Assembly: GCA_947502885.1 (NCBI GenBank)
Contig: CANNBP010000018.1
Span: forward strand, 1-64,000
Reading direction: 5' to 3'
DNA from: an uncultured Aquimarina sp.
Lineage (GTDB): Bacteria; Bacteroidota; Bacteroidia; Flavobacteriales; Flavobacteriaceae
Length of the DNA: 64,000 nt
In this document: piece by piece, positions 1 to 9,600 of the stretch
How the letters are laid out: every line of letters starts with the position of its first letter
How positions within the stretch are numbered: position 1 is the stretch's first letter
Program-made: the position numbers and the translations under genes
Notes under the pieces: generated by a model
Database searches by the model: none
Seen by the model: the letters and a program-made list of their open reading frames with translations, nothing else
What the model was told of the DNA's origin: nothing

Positions 1-1904
1 CCCAAACCCAAGTTATCAATAATGGTGATGAAGAATTACTAACCAGTAATAACTATGATGCATTAGGGCAATTAGCAAACAAAAAAGTAGGTGGTAACCC
101 TACTGGTAATGGGTTACAAACTGTAGATTATGACTATAACATTAGAGGTTGGTTAAAAAGTATCAATAATGGTACTACGGCTAATGGGGATTTATTTGGT
201 TTTAAGATCAATTACAATACTCCACAACACGGAGCTACAGCTTTATTTAATGGTAATATAAGTGAGACTGCATGGCAAACCGCCAATGATCACACCAATA
301 GACATTATACCTATAGTTATGATGCTTTAAATAGAATTACTGCCGGAACTAGTAATGATGGGAACTACAATCTATCAGGAATTACTTATGATAAGAATGG
401 TAATATCGAGACCTTGTCTAGACAGGGACATATTGTCGATAGTCCTATTCTTGGATTGGATGCCAATAATGATGGACAAGATGATCATTTTGGATTGATG
501 GATCAACTAGTCTATGACTATGATGCAGGTAATAAACTACAAAGCGTAACCGATGGAGCAACGACCTCTTTTGGATTTAAAAAAGTGAATAATGCCATTG
601 CAGGTACAAACTATACCTATGATGTCAATGGTAATATGCTTACCGACCCTAATAAAGGGATTACAAACATTACTTATAACCATTTAAATTTACCAACCAC
701 AGTAGCTATTGCTAATACCGAAAAGACAGGAAATATTAATTATATTTACGATGCCACTGGTACGAAACTTAAAAAGATCGTAACAGAGGGAGGTTCTTTT
801 ACAACAGAATATGCGGGTAATTATGTCTATAAGAATGGTACGCTCGAGTTCTTTAATCAACCAGAAGGCTATGTAGAGAAAGATGATACCGGATATAGTT
901 ATGTGTATCAATATAAAGATCACTTAGGTAATGTTCGACTCTCCTATACAGATGCCGATACTAATGGGACTATCGCGAAATCTGAAATCATTGAGGAGAA
1001 AAACTATTACCCTTTTGGGTTGACTCATAGAGGGTATAATGAAATCGTGAGTTCTCATGGTAATAGTACTGCTCAACTAATTGGTTATGGAGGAAAAGAA
1101 GAACAAAATGAGCTTGGTCTAGAGTGGTTAGACTTCGGAGCTAGGAATTACGATGCTTCTATTGGACGATGGATGAATATTGATCCACTAGCGGAAGTTT
1201 ATTATGGAATAAATCCATACGCCTATGTTTTTAATAATCCAGCACAACTTTTCGACCCAGATGGAATGCGTGTTGAATATGTTAGACAGGAGGGACAAAG
1301 CCGTAAAGAGTTTAGACAAGCCAAAAGAGAGTTTAAACGTAGAAATAGACAATTGAGTAAAGAATCTAAAACTCATAGAGCAAATTTTAAACAACTAAAA
1401 AAATCTAAAAACACTCACTCAATAAGTTTTAATAACAATGTTGGTTCTGCTTCAGAAAGAACGGGTTCACAAGATAAACAGAATGGAAATGATTCTCATA
1501 TAACTATTAACCTGAATGAAAATGGGACATCTGATGGTGGTGATGGAAATGAATTTGTAATTGGTCATGAAGTGGCACATTCTGTTACACATGATAATGG
1601 CACGAGTTCACCTAAAATAGAACCTGTTAGTACACTTACCTCAGAAGGAAAACGAAATTTAGCGGATGCCGTAAGTTTTAATAAGGTCCATAATGAATTG
1701 CATACTAGTCATACAGAGAATATTATTCGAGGAGAGGTAAGCAATTATAGAGAGTCAAGAGGAGGAAATAAAGTTGAATTGAGAGGTTATTACTCTGATA
1801 TAGTTCTGTTTAAGTATAATCGTTCGACTAATAAAATAGACAATTACAAGGCTACTATTAGGGTAATTAAAAAGAACTATGACTATTACAAAAAAGATAA
1901 ATAA
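1..1904 (+). CDS. RHS/YD-repeat protein, C-terminal part, with metallopeptidase-like tip
   Basis: The frame is open from the left edge of the window, so the true start lies outside it; internal TTG/ATG codons are not starts. Up to about base 1000 it encodes repeated YD-type segments (such as YDALNRI, YDKNGNI, YTYDVNGN). The conserved RHS core with ARNYDASIGRWMNIDPLA follows at about 1110-1280. After the core comes a lysine/arginine-rich linker and a variable tip with an HEVAH zinc-protease motif (codons 1566-1580) and a later HTENIIRGE segment that could supply a third metal ligand. Family knowledge: RHS shells enclose C-terminal toxins. Inference: this is a polymorphic toxin or secreted enzyme with a metallopeptidase tip. 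Its stop overlaps the next start by one base. Confidence is high for RHS and moderate for the tip. Confidence 0.9.
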   Translation, partial: QTQVINNGDEELLTSNNYDALGQLANKKVGGNPTGNGLQTVDYDYNIRGWLKSINNGTTANGDLFGFKINYNTPQHGATALFNGNISETAWQTANDHTNRHYTYSYDALNRITAGTSNDGNYNLSGITYDKNGNIETLSRQGHIVDSPILGLDANNDGQDDHFGLMDQLVYDYDAGNKLQSVTDGATTSFGFKKVNNAIAGTNYTYDVNGNMLTDPNKGITNITYNHLNLPTTVAIANTEKTGNINYIYDATGTKLKKIVTEGGSFTTEYAGNYVYKNGTLEFFNQPEGYVEKDDTGYSYVYQYKDHLGNVRLSYTDADTNGTIAKSEIIEEKNYYPFGLTHRGYNEIVSSHGNSTAQLIGYGGKEEQNELGLEWLDFGARNYDASIGRWMNIDPLAEVYYGINPYAYVFNNPAQLFDPDGMRVEYVRQEGQSRKEFRQAKREFKRRNRQLSKESKTHRANFKQLKKSKNTHSISFNNNVGSASERTGSQDKQNGNDSHITINLNENGTSDGGDGNEFVIGHEVAHSVTHDNGTSSPKIEPVSTLTSEGKRNLADAVSFNKVHNELHTSHTENIIRGEVSNYRESRGGNKVELRGYYSDIVLFKYNRSTNKIDNYKATIRVIKKNYDYYKKDK

Positions 1905-2452
1905 TGTATAACAAAATATTAACAATATTAATAATAATATTAACTTCTTGTTCTCCAATAGCGAAAGTAGTTAAAAAAAAAGAGGTTGGTATTACATCGG
2001 TTTCTGATAAAATTTCTTCCCCCAGAGGTAGTTATTTTGATGGATATTCAAAGAATATATATGATGAATTTTCTAGATCAAATTATAAATTACAAATGCT
2101 ATATTTAAAAATTTATTCAGGAAGATTAAGTGGACAAAATAAGCTGGTTTATTTAGATAATGGGAAATTTTATGTTAGAGATAGACTTGGAGTTAGAGAG
2201 GCTAGTCATTTAATAAAAGATACGATTTATAAAAACCTTAGTAATCTAAGAAAAAAAGGATTTGAAATAAGTAATAAAGATATAAACTCATCTGTATCAG
2301 GAAGTACAGCAAATCTTTTTTATCTAAAACAAAAAGATCAAATTATACTTAGCTACGAAATTAATGATATTGGATTAGAAAATATTGACATACCTGATAG
2401 AGAACTATCTTTTTTAAAGTTACTTATAAAAGATAATAATACAGGAAAATAG
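1904..2452 (+). CDS. Small lipoprotein coupled to the RHS gene, candidate immunity protein
   Basis: A 182-residue protein begins at an ATG that shares one base with the RHS stop (TAATG), which suggests translational coupling. The N-terminus is a lipoprotein signal: a hydrophobic ILTILIIILTSC stretch with the lipobox cysteine near residue 16. The rest is polar, rich in Lys, Asn and Ser, and resembles no family I know. Position directly after a toxin tip is typical of immunity genes, and a periplasmic lipoprotein would be in the right place to block an exported protease. This role is inferred from position only; it could also be an unrelated accessory lipoprotein. Base composition is even more AT-rich than the RHS core, as expected for a recently exchanged tip/immunity module. 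Confidence 0.8.
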   Translation: MYNKILTILIIILTSCSPIAKVVKKKEVGITSVSDKISSPRGSYFDGYSKNIYDEFSRSNYKLQMLYLKIYSGRLSGQNKLVYLDNGKFYVRDRLGVREASHLIKDTIYKNLSNLRKKGFEISNKDINSSVSGSTANLFYLKQKDQIILSYEINDIGLENIDIPDRELSFLKLLIKDNNTGK

Positions 2453-2511
2453 ATTTAATGGTAATGTCCCAAATTAGGACATGAATATAAAATAGATTAT
2501 AAGCGATTGAA

Positions 2512-2539
2512 AAACCCACAGCAGTACTGTTGTGGGTTT
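2512..2539. terminator. Hairpin downstream of RHS/lipoprotein pair
   Basis: A perfect 9-bp inverted repeat (AAACCCACA at 2512-2520 and TGTGGGTTT at 2531-2539) with a 10-base loop is followed by a T-rich stretch. It lies 60 bp after the lipoprotein stop and probably ends transcription on the plus strand. A degraded second copy of the left arm and loop lies at 2643-2671. Confidence 0.6.
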
Positions 2540-2545
2540 GTTGTA

Positions 2546-2788
2546 TTAGTTATTATTACGAGCTTTAGCATCCCGTATCAAAGCATTAACTTGCTTTGCG
2601 AAGTTTACAATTTCGTAACGGTATGAGTAAGCAATAAAAGATAAGCCCACAGCAGTAATGTTGTACGTTTGTTATTTATAATATTGTCCTTTCCATAGTT
2701 TAGCTACCCCTTTATCGATTAGATAGTCAGACATATTAGTGCCGTTATAAGTTACTTCTGCAATGTAGCGTGCATACTGGTCTTTGTT
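2546..2788 (-). pseudogene. Gene remnant: C-terminal piece of a thermonuclease-like protein plus following frame
   Basis: On the minus strand, 2788 to 2672 encodes 38 residues without a start codon (a stop lies just upstream). They include QYARYIAEVTYNG and SDYLIDKGVAKLW, which resemble the C-terminal YGRxLAxV...NxxLxxxGLA region of staphylococcal-nuclease-like proteins. After its stop the same frame stays open for another 41 codons to 2546, containing VNFAKQVNALIRDAKA, which I do not recognise. Both look like debris of older genes. The nuclease assignment rests on pattern recognition of a short segment only. Confidence 0.45.
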
Positions 2789-2991
2789 TTATTTTGGTTG
2801 GGTATGAGATAGGAATTATAGGTTTCATAATAAATCAAGTTTGGACTTTATACGATTTTGAGGAGATACCAACGAACGTAGTTGGTAGATTACCATGGAG
2901 AAAACACAAGAAGTATTTTGGTTTCAAAACACTACCAAAAAATGTATTGAAAACAAGTAGTTTTATTAAATGTCTCGTCTCAAAAAAGTAA
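2770..2991 (+). other. Short open frame in the debris region, doubtful gene
   Basis: A 73-codon frame opens with GTG and overlaps the minus-strand nuclease remnant. Its C-terminal half (VWTLYDFEEIPTNVVGRLPW and a Lys-rich tail) has natural-looking composition and could be the end of a displaced toxin or transposon gene, but there is no convincing start or family. It is listed only because nothing else explains the stretch. Confidence 0.2.
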
Positions 2992-3065
2992 CAAGATTTT
3001 ATTCTTTTTGAATGATATTATAAATAAAAAAAGCTATCTGATTAGAAGTGATTCAAAGAAAGAAA

Positions 3066-3096
3066 AGCATCCATTTACACAAGGTAAGTGAATGCT
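3066..3096 (-). terminator. Rho-independent terminator of the GT4 gene
   Basis: Bases 3066-3078 (AGCATCCATTTAC) and 3084-3096 (GTAAGTGAATGCT) pair with one mismatch and one wobble. On the minus strand the hairpin runs into TTTTCTTTCTTT, a good termination tract about 60 bp past the glycosyltransferase stop. Confidence 0.65.
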
Positions 3097-3156
3097 TTAC
3101 AGTTACAACGAAATTTAAAGGTCGGGGCAATTTCACCGCACTTAGGGTGAAAAATA

Positions 3157-4371
3157 TTATATAGAGGCTCCTTTGTATATTTTTTGAGCTTCGGCTTTGC
3201 AATCTTTAATAATGTTAAATTGTTCGAGATACATTTCGGCAATTTTACTCATGGGTAATGCGGTAGCTGCTTTATAATTTACTTTCCCTAGCTCGATACG
3301 ATATGCAGGATTTACTACAATTTTTTCTATAGCATCTGCAAGACTATCTACACTGGTCGAGTCAAAAAACTCACCTTGGTACTCTTCTTCTTTTACCAAC
3401 AAACTTAAGTCACCTAAGTCCGGCATTACTACTGCTTTTCCGTAGCTACCTGCCTGATGTAGTACACCAGAACTACCTGTCGTCGAAGTATAAGGAAAAA
3501 CTACCATTGCACTGTCTGTAAAAATACGAGAGACATCAGCTTCTTCTACATAACCTGTAAACCTAAGCTGAGATACATGGGCATATTTTTCTTTCATAGA
3601 TTCTAGATACCCTAAAGCATTAGGATTATCTGTTCCAGCAATCACAATTTCTAAATGAGCGTTACTTCTTGCGCGTATTTTTTCGACCGCTTCGATCATG
3701 ATCTCTACCTTTTTGTAAGTACCAAATTTTCCAAAAGTCATAATTTGCATAGGACCATCGGGGATGTCATAATTAGGCTCTGCTGGTAATTCAAAAGTTC
3801 CGTGAGGTATTTGAACTATATTATTGGCATTATACTTCTCTTTTAAAATATGGGCATATTTATCAATAGTGACAGCGACCATATCGGCAGACAATATGAG
3901 TCGAGTGAGCATAGTACCTATTCCACCATAAATTTTTTGTAAAATCTTGTTTTTTGTAAAACCAGAACTTTCCAGATCTACTTGTTCCATAATATTATGC
4001 AATAATACAATAGTAGGTATATTGTAAAGTACACATAATTTTGGGAGTAACAATCCTAGAGCAGCAGCTATTTTTTTATCTCCAAATTTCATAAACTGAA
4101 GATTAAATAATATAGCATCGGGCCTTGTTTGTCTAACCGCTTTTATAACAGAGATAAGGTTGGTGTAGCTATTAAATTGCCAACATTGTTTAACGGTAAC
4201 TTTACAACCATCGTGCTCAAGATTTGAGTGAGCATCATCTGGTGCTACATCGGTAAGTAAAATAAGTTCAGAAACTTCTCTTTGTTGTCGAAAGTGCTTT
4301 ATCAAATGATAGGCATATTCGTTTAAGGTTACTTGGCTAGGGGGATAAGCTGTTACAATTGCTAATTTCAT
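3157..4371 (-). CDS. Family 4-type glycosyltransferase (GT-B fold)
   Basis: A 404-residue protein of usual length for GT4 retaining glycosyltransferases. The N-terminal half opens with KLAIVTAYPPSQVTLNEYA, a typical sugar-acceptor domain start. The C-terminal half has the nucleotide-sugar part: IMTFGKFGTYKKVE, ELEIVIAGTDNP-like strand, LRFTGYVEEADVSRIF, then VVFPYTSTTGSSGVLHQAGSYGKAVV with the ST/GSSG and downstream acidic patch. It probably adds a sugar to a surface polysaccharide or glycolipid in the cytoplasm. It sits at the end of the adhesin/polysaccharide locus, 219 bp behind the STAS pair, with its own upstream half-site at 4463-4474. Substrate unknown. Confidence 0.85.
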   Translation of the reverse strand: MKLAIVTAYPPSQVTLNEYAYHLIKHFRQQREVSELILLTDVAPDDAHSNLEHDGCKVTVKQCWQFNSYTNLISVIKAVRQTRPDAILFNLQFMKFGDKKIAAALGLLLPKLCVLYNIPTIVLLHNIMEQVDLESSGFTKNKILQKIYGGIGTMLTRLILSADMVAVTIDKYAHILKEKYNANNIVQIPHGTFELPAEPNYDIPDGPMQIMTFGKFGTYKKVEIMIEAVEKIRARSNAHLEIVIAGTDNPNALGYLESMKEKYAHVSQLRFTGYVEEADVSRIFTDSAMVVFPYTSTTGSSGVLHQAGSYGKAVVMPDLGDLSLLVKEEEYQGEFFDSTSVDSLADAIEKIVVNPAYRIELGKVNYKAATALPMSKIAEMYLEQFNIIKDCKAEAQKIYKGASI

Positions 4372-4462
4372 CTGTATAGTTTTTGGGTTCTTTTTCTTAA
4401 AAACAGACAGAGACGAATTAAAATCGAAAAGAAATCTTATTGGTTATTAGGTTTCAAGATTT

Positions 4463-4474
4463 TAGGACGAATGG
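4463..4474. promoter_or_regulatory. Candidate LytTR half-site upstream of the GT4 gene
   Basis: TAGGACGAATGG contains GACGAATGG, which differs from the core GATGAATGG found upstream of the H-NOX operon by one base. It lies 92-103 bp upstream of the GT4 start and in the same orientation as the other sites. No good partner is present 21 bp away, so this alone is weak. Confidence 0.35.
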
Positions 4475-4590
4475 GGTACGTCTTTATTTTTGATCAACTC
4501 ACTACAATTTAACACTTCTTTGTGAGATAAGCAATTGATTTGTAAGAATATAAACTTCTGTTTGTAAGATTTTAACATTATTCGATATGA

Positions 4591-4890
4591 TTAATAGTCT
4601 TCTCTAAAAATATGAGTTGCTTTGTTATTTTTAAAAGCCTTGGCTATTGCATTATTTTCCTTGCCTAAAACAAAAAGTATTTTACTTCGTCTATTTGCTT
4701 TGGCATAAATATCTTTTAAAACTTTAATCGCTTTTTGATCAATTTGCTTAACTTTTTTTAAGGACATAACAACCTCTTCATAGTGATCTAATAAGTAGTT
4801 AAAGTGATCTTTTACAAGATCTGTATTTTCTAGAGTAAAGTTTCCGATTACTTCAAAAGTTCCTGAGGTATTTATAATTTGTAATTTCAT
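4591..4890 (-). CDS. STAS-domain protein, degenerate phosphorylation site
   Basis: A 99-residue single-domain protein that aligns without gaps to its upstream neighbour (4915-5211): FEV/FEI near residue 12, DHF at 28-30, then KVKQID and LFVLGKENNAIAKAF. The fold is that of anti-sigma-factor antagonists (SpoIIAA/RsbV type). Where the neighbour has ID-SSG-VVVL, this copy has ID-QKA-IKVL, so the serines normally phosphorylated by an RsbW-type kinase are missing. Inference: it cannot be switched by phosphorylation and may be a constitutive binder, a decoy or a dimer partner of the other STAS protein. It lies 24 bp behind the neighbour, so they are one transcription unit. No RsbW-type kinase or PP2C phosphatase is in the window. 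Confidence 0.8.
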   Translation of the reverse strand: MKLQIINTSGTFEVIGNFTLENTDLVKDHFNYLLDHYEEVVMSLKKVKQIDQKAIKVLKDIYAKANRRSKILFVLGKENNAIAKAFKNNKATHIFREDY

Positions 4891-4914
4891 GACATTGTAG
4901 TTTTGGGAGTTATT

Positions 4915-5211
4915 TTATACGAAATCGCTTTTTAGGATATAGTTTACATGACCAAAAGCGGTTTTTACTTTTTCATTTTCTTTACCGATAACATAAAAAA
5001 TCTTGTTCTTCTTCATGGCAGTTTTAAATAACTTGGTTAAGACTACAACTCCAGAAGAGTCAATTTTGGATACCTTATCCACACAAAGGATTATCTTATC
5101 AGTTTTAGATAATAACTTTTCAAAATGATCTTGTAGCGACCTTACGTTTTCGGCTACAATACTTCCTTCTATTTCAAAAATTTCTTTGTTTTTAGTAATT
5201 TGTATGGCCAT
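4915..5211 (-). CDS. STAS-domain protein, anti-anti-sigma-factor-like, intact phosphosite
   Basis: A 98-residue protein starting at MAIQITKNKE; this ATG (5209-5211) is preferred over an in-frame one 45 bp upstream because the STAS fold begins here and the first codons match the paralogue. Residues 50-58 are IDSSGVVVL, the canonical STAS phosphorylation loop with two serines, and the end has FYVIGKENEKVKTAFG. STAS proteins of this size bind serine kinases/anti-sigma factors or act as non-enzymatic partners in polysaccharide and biofilm control. The location between flippase, glycosyltransferase and a response-regulator operon fits a post-translational switch for surface polysaccharide. A candidate LytTR site lies about 72-101 bp upstream. 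Confidence 0.82.
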   Translation of the reverse strand: MAIQITKNKEIFEIEGSIVAENVRSLQDHFEKLLSKTDKIILCVDKVSKIDSSGVVVLTKLFKTAMKKNKIFYVIGKENEKVKTAFGHVNYILKSDFV

Positions 5212-5282
5212 AACTTCTTTGTTTTTTTGGTTGTTAATAATACAAAGATGAGTCATTTTAAAAGCCTAAATAGACCAAAGCG

Positions 5283-5312
5283 GGTCAGTTACAATAATCC
5301 TTCGACGAATGG
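5283..5312. promoter_or_regulatory. Candidate LytTR site upstream of the STAS pair
   Basis: GACGAATGG at 5304-5312 matches the H-NOX-operon repeat core at 8 of 9 bases. Exactly 21 bp before it, 5283-5291 reads GGTCAGTTA, which shares 6 of 9 bases with the weak half-site GGTAAGTGG found upstream of the LruC gene. It is 72-101 bp upstream of the first STAS start and just past the flippase stop. Confidence 0.4.
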
Positions 5313-5314
5313 TT

Positions 5315-6577
5315 TTAATTGTTCGTTGAGCTTTTTTTAGGACTACCGCGATGACTTAAAAAATAGACAGTTTGAAATAATAATAGAATAGCCATTGCTA
5401 CTATTTGTACAGTAACAACATTAGATAATGTGGTGTGAAAGAATATGATGAGTACTACTTGCGAAACCCCAAGTAAAGCAGATAATACAACAGGTATATA
5501 TTGATCTAACGATAGAAAATAGTATGCAAAAATATTAGAAATCGCAAAAAGTGATGTTGCGATGGCATATTTCCAGAGTAGTGGAGCAATACTAATATAT
5601 TCAGAACCGAACATGATGTTTATGACCAATTCTGGAAACAGATAACACCCCGTTACAATAGCTCCAGAGAGTAAAGTGATATAGCCAACATACTTAAACA
5701 ATATTGGGGCATGGGCTTCTCCATTTTTTTGTTTTTCTACTACTTTTGGTAGTAATAACATAACGAACATCCAGGCTACAAAATAGACTACCCTACCGAT
5801 CAAGGCTAATGAAGCATATAAACCGGCTTCATAGGTGTCAAAATAATGCTTAACCATTAATATATCACTATTGTTAATAATGATTTGAGTAAGTTCGTAA
5901 AAAGCAGTTAGAAGAAAGAACTTTATAATGTATTTTGATTCTGCATTGGGTAACGTATGTTTTTTGGTAACCTCTATATCCTTAGTGCGAAACGGAAGCA
6001 ATCCAAACAGAAACGAAATTGCAATTCCCAAAGCCACTAAGATAGAAGATTGGATTCCTAGTGTATAGAGCAGGATAAGAGTGATGATAAGTCGACTAAG
6101 CATTTCACCTTGATAGGTGATGGCTAGATTATCAAACTTCTTACTGCCTTGAAATATGCCTCTATTCACGCTCATAACAAAATAAATTGGTACGCCAATT
6201 CCAAAAATGACAAACATTGCAGACGATTGAGTATTAAAAAGAAGTTGGAGCTGCTTGGATAAAATGATCAACAAAATACCCAAAAAAATACCAATTGCGG
6301 TCGAATATTGATAACTAATATTGACAAAGCTCTTAAGGATTTTATGCTCTAATATAACAGAAAATTTTGCCGTAGCTAACTGAAAAGTCATAGCCACAAA
6401 AGACAACACAAGAAGAAAAGTAATTAATAAGGCGGCATCTGCAAATTGTTCTGGTCCTAGAATTCTTCCAAGTAGTAAATTATATAAATAATTCCCACCA
6501 TTAACAATGATAACACTGATCATAAACTTTTGTTCGGCGTTTAACTTTTTTAGGGCAGTATTAATTGTCATGTTCAT
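5315..6577 (-). CDS. Polysaccharide/oligosaccharide flippase (MOP superfamily)
   Basis: A 420-residue hydrophobic protein with about 12 predicted membrane segments. The opening (NGGNYLYNLLLGRILGPEQFADAALL) is the characteristic first helix of Wzx/PST-type exporters, with a conserved GRxLGPxxFG-like turn. Family members flip lipid-linked oligosaccharides across the inner membrane. A second in-frame ATG two codons in is an equally good start. It follows the LruC gene by 89 bp, separated by a long inverted repeat, and precedes the STAS pair. No Wzy polymerase or Wzz chain-length regulator is visible nearby, so the full polysaccharide pathway must include genes elsewhere. Confidence 0.85.
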   Translation of the reverse strand: MNMTINTALKKLNAEQKFMISVIIVNGGNYLYNLLLGRILGPEQFADAALLITFLLVLSFVAMTFQLATAKFSVILEHKILKSFVNISYQYSTAIGIFLGILLIILSKQLQLLFNTQSSAMFVIFGIGVPIYFVMSVNRGIFQGSKKFDNLAITYQGEMLSRLIITLILLYTLGIQSSILVALGIAISFLFGLLPFRTKDIEVTKKHTLPNAESKYIIKFFLLTAFYELTQIIINNSDILMVKHYFDTYEAGLYASLALIGRVVYFVAWMFVMLLLPKVVEKQKNGEAHAPILFKYVGYITLLSGAIVTGCYLFPELVINIMFGSEYISIAPLLWKYAIATSLFAISNIFAYYFLSLDQYIPVVLSALLGVSQVVLIIFFHTTLSNVVTVQIVAMAILLLFQTVYFLSHRGSPKKSSTNN

Positions 6578-6598
6578 AAAGGTACTTCCTTTTTGGTA

Positions 6599-6638
6599 AA
6601 ACTACTATACCAAAACAAAGTTTATGGTATAGTAGTTT
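6599..6638. terminator. Perfect 14-bp inverted repeat between LruC and flippase genes
   Basis: AAACTACTATACCA at 6599-6612 and its exact complement at 6625-6638 flank a 12-base loop. On the minus strand the stem is followed by a short T tract. It probably terminates the upstream LruC gene, though it ends only about 20 bp before the flippase start and could instead be an operator for that gene. Confidence 0.45.
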
Positions 6639-6666
6639 CGCTAGCATAGATAGGGTTCTACATTAA

Positions 6667-9600
6667 TTATCGTATTAAGAAACTTCCAATGTATTTTTCA
6701 TTAAAATTATTGGCTCTAATTACATATTTGTAAATTCCTTGTTTTAAATTTTTAGCAATAAAAATGAAAGTATCAGATGATTCTCCATTATTACTTAATA
6801 CTTCTTGTTGTACAATTCTTCCTAACATATCGATTACCGAAATGATTATTTTTTTATTCTCTGTTGGCATTTTAATTGTTGTTTGTGCCGAGAAAGGGTT
6901 AGGAGAGTTGCTAAGTACTATATTGTTTTTTGGTAATGATACATTTTCTATGTCATTTCCTATATCGATACTTGCAGGATCCATCGTTACCTCTGTAGTA
7001 GGATTTGTTTCGATTTCGGTTTCTTTTTCTAATGTAAATTTAAGTGATGCAATCTCAAGATTAAAAGGAGTAAAATTGCTATAATCTCCTTGGATAGAAA
7101 ATACAACACTTCTTACTTCTTCTATTGTTATATGTTGCTTTGCTGTACTCAAAAAATCGGAAAAAGAAATAGTATACAATTGTTTCGTATCATTAGCTTT
7201 TATGGTATATCGAAGTCTGTCATTCCAATCGATCAAATCTTTGGTAACCAAAATAACTTCGACATCTCTATTTGCATGCAATTCGAATTCTATAGCTTCA
7301 TAATTGGTTATATCTAGAGTAAGATCTCCTCCTAGAACATTTCTAAATACATTCATGGTTTCTTTTACATTACCATCTACTTGAATATCACGTTCTATAT
7401 TGTACAGCTCATCATTGATTAGATTATGCTTGCTTTCGAAGATTTCAAAATTTGTAATTATAGCGCCTTGTTGTAGATAATCAATACCCCATGGCCCATC
7501 GGCAAGGTAAAGAGCATCCGCTTTATCAGAATTGTCACTAGAGATCGCAAACCCAATATCAAATAAATATCCAGTGTCTATTGTTATCGTTTCTTGATAC
7601 TCACCCGATAGTGTTATTGTTTTGGTAATTGATTCTTCTTGAGATAGTTCTGTGGTTCTTTTGTTTCCTCTAAAGTTAAACTGTTTGGCTTCAGATTTAT
7701 TCACAATATCTAAGACAAGTTTTCCTCCTCTATAAAATCCTTTTTTAACAAATACAGATGGGATATTATTAGGAATAAATGTCCTTCCCAAAGATTTTTG
7801 ATCGATTAATTGATCAATTATTGTATTTGCAATGGTTGCTACCTGCGGAATAGAACCACCCCATATTTGGAAATTAAGATAATCACCTTCGGGATATTGG
7901 TCAATATTCCATAAGCTATATAACTCATTCTGAAATTCATCTAATCGAACAGAAAAATGCAATGCTTGCTCTATTTCTCCAGTAACTCTTCTAATTTTGG
8001 TATGAACCAAGTTGTGATTTCGTATGGTTAGTGTTCTGATATCTTCTAGAACAGAACCATTAAGTCTATCGCAAATTGTTTTGGAATGATCGTATACCGA
8101 TCCTTTTGTTGCCATTGCCAATGCAGCACCTACTCTTTGATTCTGGTTATAATAATCTATAGAGAATACATCTGTAGCATTAGTGATACCTATTAAATCA
8201 TCTGGGCTAGAAACAAAAGATGTTTCTTCTCCTGTGGCACCTGTTGATGGAAAATAGATACTTAGATTGTGGATGCTAGAAGCAGATCTATACGATTTAT
8301 TGCTAGGAGAAAAACGTTGTTGAAGCTTCTTTTGGTTATGTACTTTATTTGTTTTGGAACGTAAAAAGTTTCTTTTGGCGATCAGACTTGCCAAATCCCC
8401 ATTACTTTCTAATCCACCATCATTACCAGAAGTAACTACGCCTTCTTCAGTAAGTTCTAGAATATTTGTAGTTTTTAGATCAGAATATTGATCTGCACTA
8501 ACGTGAAATAGAACATCATTAAAATCATGATCTGCTCCCGGATAATCTCTTCTTATATCTTCAAACCCAAGAACGATGGTTTCGTTTGCCGTATCGGCAA
8601 GTAATATATTATGTGGACGAAGAGTCTCATCACATTCTGGATTGTAATCAGGATTAGAATAGATTTGCCATAGCCCAGAATCTACAGAGGTATTATTCCA
8701 TCCGTCGACTAGTAATACCCATGCAATACCAGTATCTGTATTAAAGTTACCTATACTAACTGTATTTCCAGAAATTAAACCGCCATCACTACCAACTGCA
8801 GAAGTATTAGGAAAAACAATGGTAATATCTTCGGGATTTGGAGCTTGAGTTGATGGACTATTGATATCATAGGTATAATAACCCAATGTATTTTTATAGG
8901 TTGTGTTTTCTCCTATAAATGTTACCGTTACATTTGTTGTGTTCTCAACAATGATATTGGTGTCATATCCAGAGTATATGTAATTAGGGTTAAGACTAGG
9001 TACAGAACTTCCTTCGGGTAATGCATCATTGATACGAGACAGATAATCTGTAGCTATGGTTTCGTTTGTGCCAAGATAATTAGGAGTTCCATTAGTTGTA
9101 TAAGCTCCTATGTATTGATACCGTTCTCCAATATTTGCAATAGGAAAACTATTTGGTGTCTGGTTTCCATTATCCGAATCAAAAACAGTTTCTTTTAAAT
9201 CAAAATTATCATCCAGACCATCTTGATCAAAATCATTTCCAGATGCAAGCGTATCTGCAATACCATCGCTATTTGTATCATACGCATCTACAGTGTCTAA
9301 TGTGCCATCATTATTAGAATCGGTATCCATAAAATCAGGATTATCCGTGCCATCTGTGTTTGTATATCCTTGAGGCGTTCCTGCATTATCAGGATCAAAA
9401 ACATCATCCATTCCGTCTCTATCTTGATCTGAACCAGAGAGAGTAACAAAGCTTAGACTATTTTGACCTTCAATTAGGTCGATAATACCATCTTGATCGG
9501 CATCAATATCATAAGGGTCATATATTAAATCACCATCTGTATCGGGAGGATAAAATGCAATTCCTGTTTGATCTACATCAACAATATCTGCAATTCCGTC

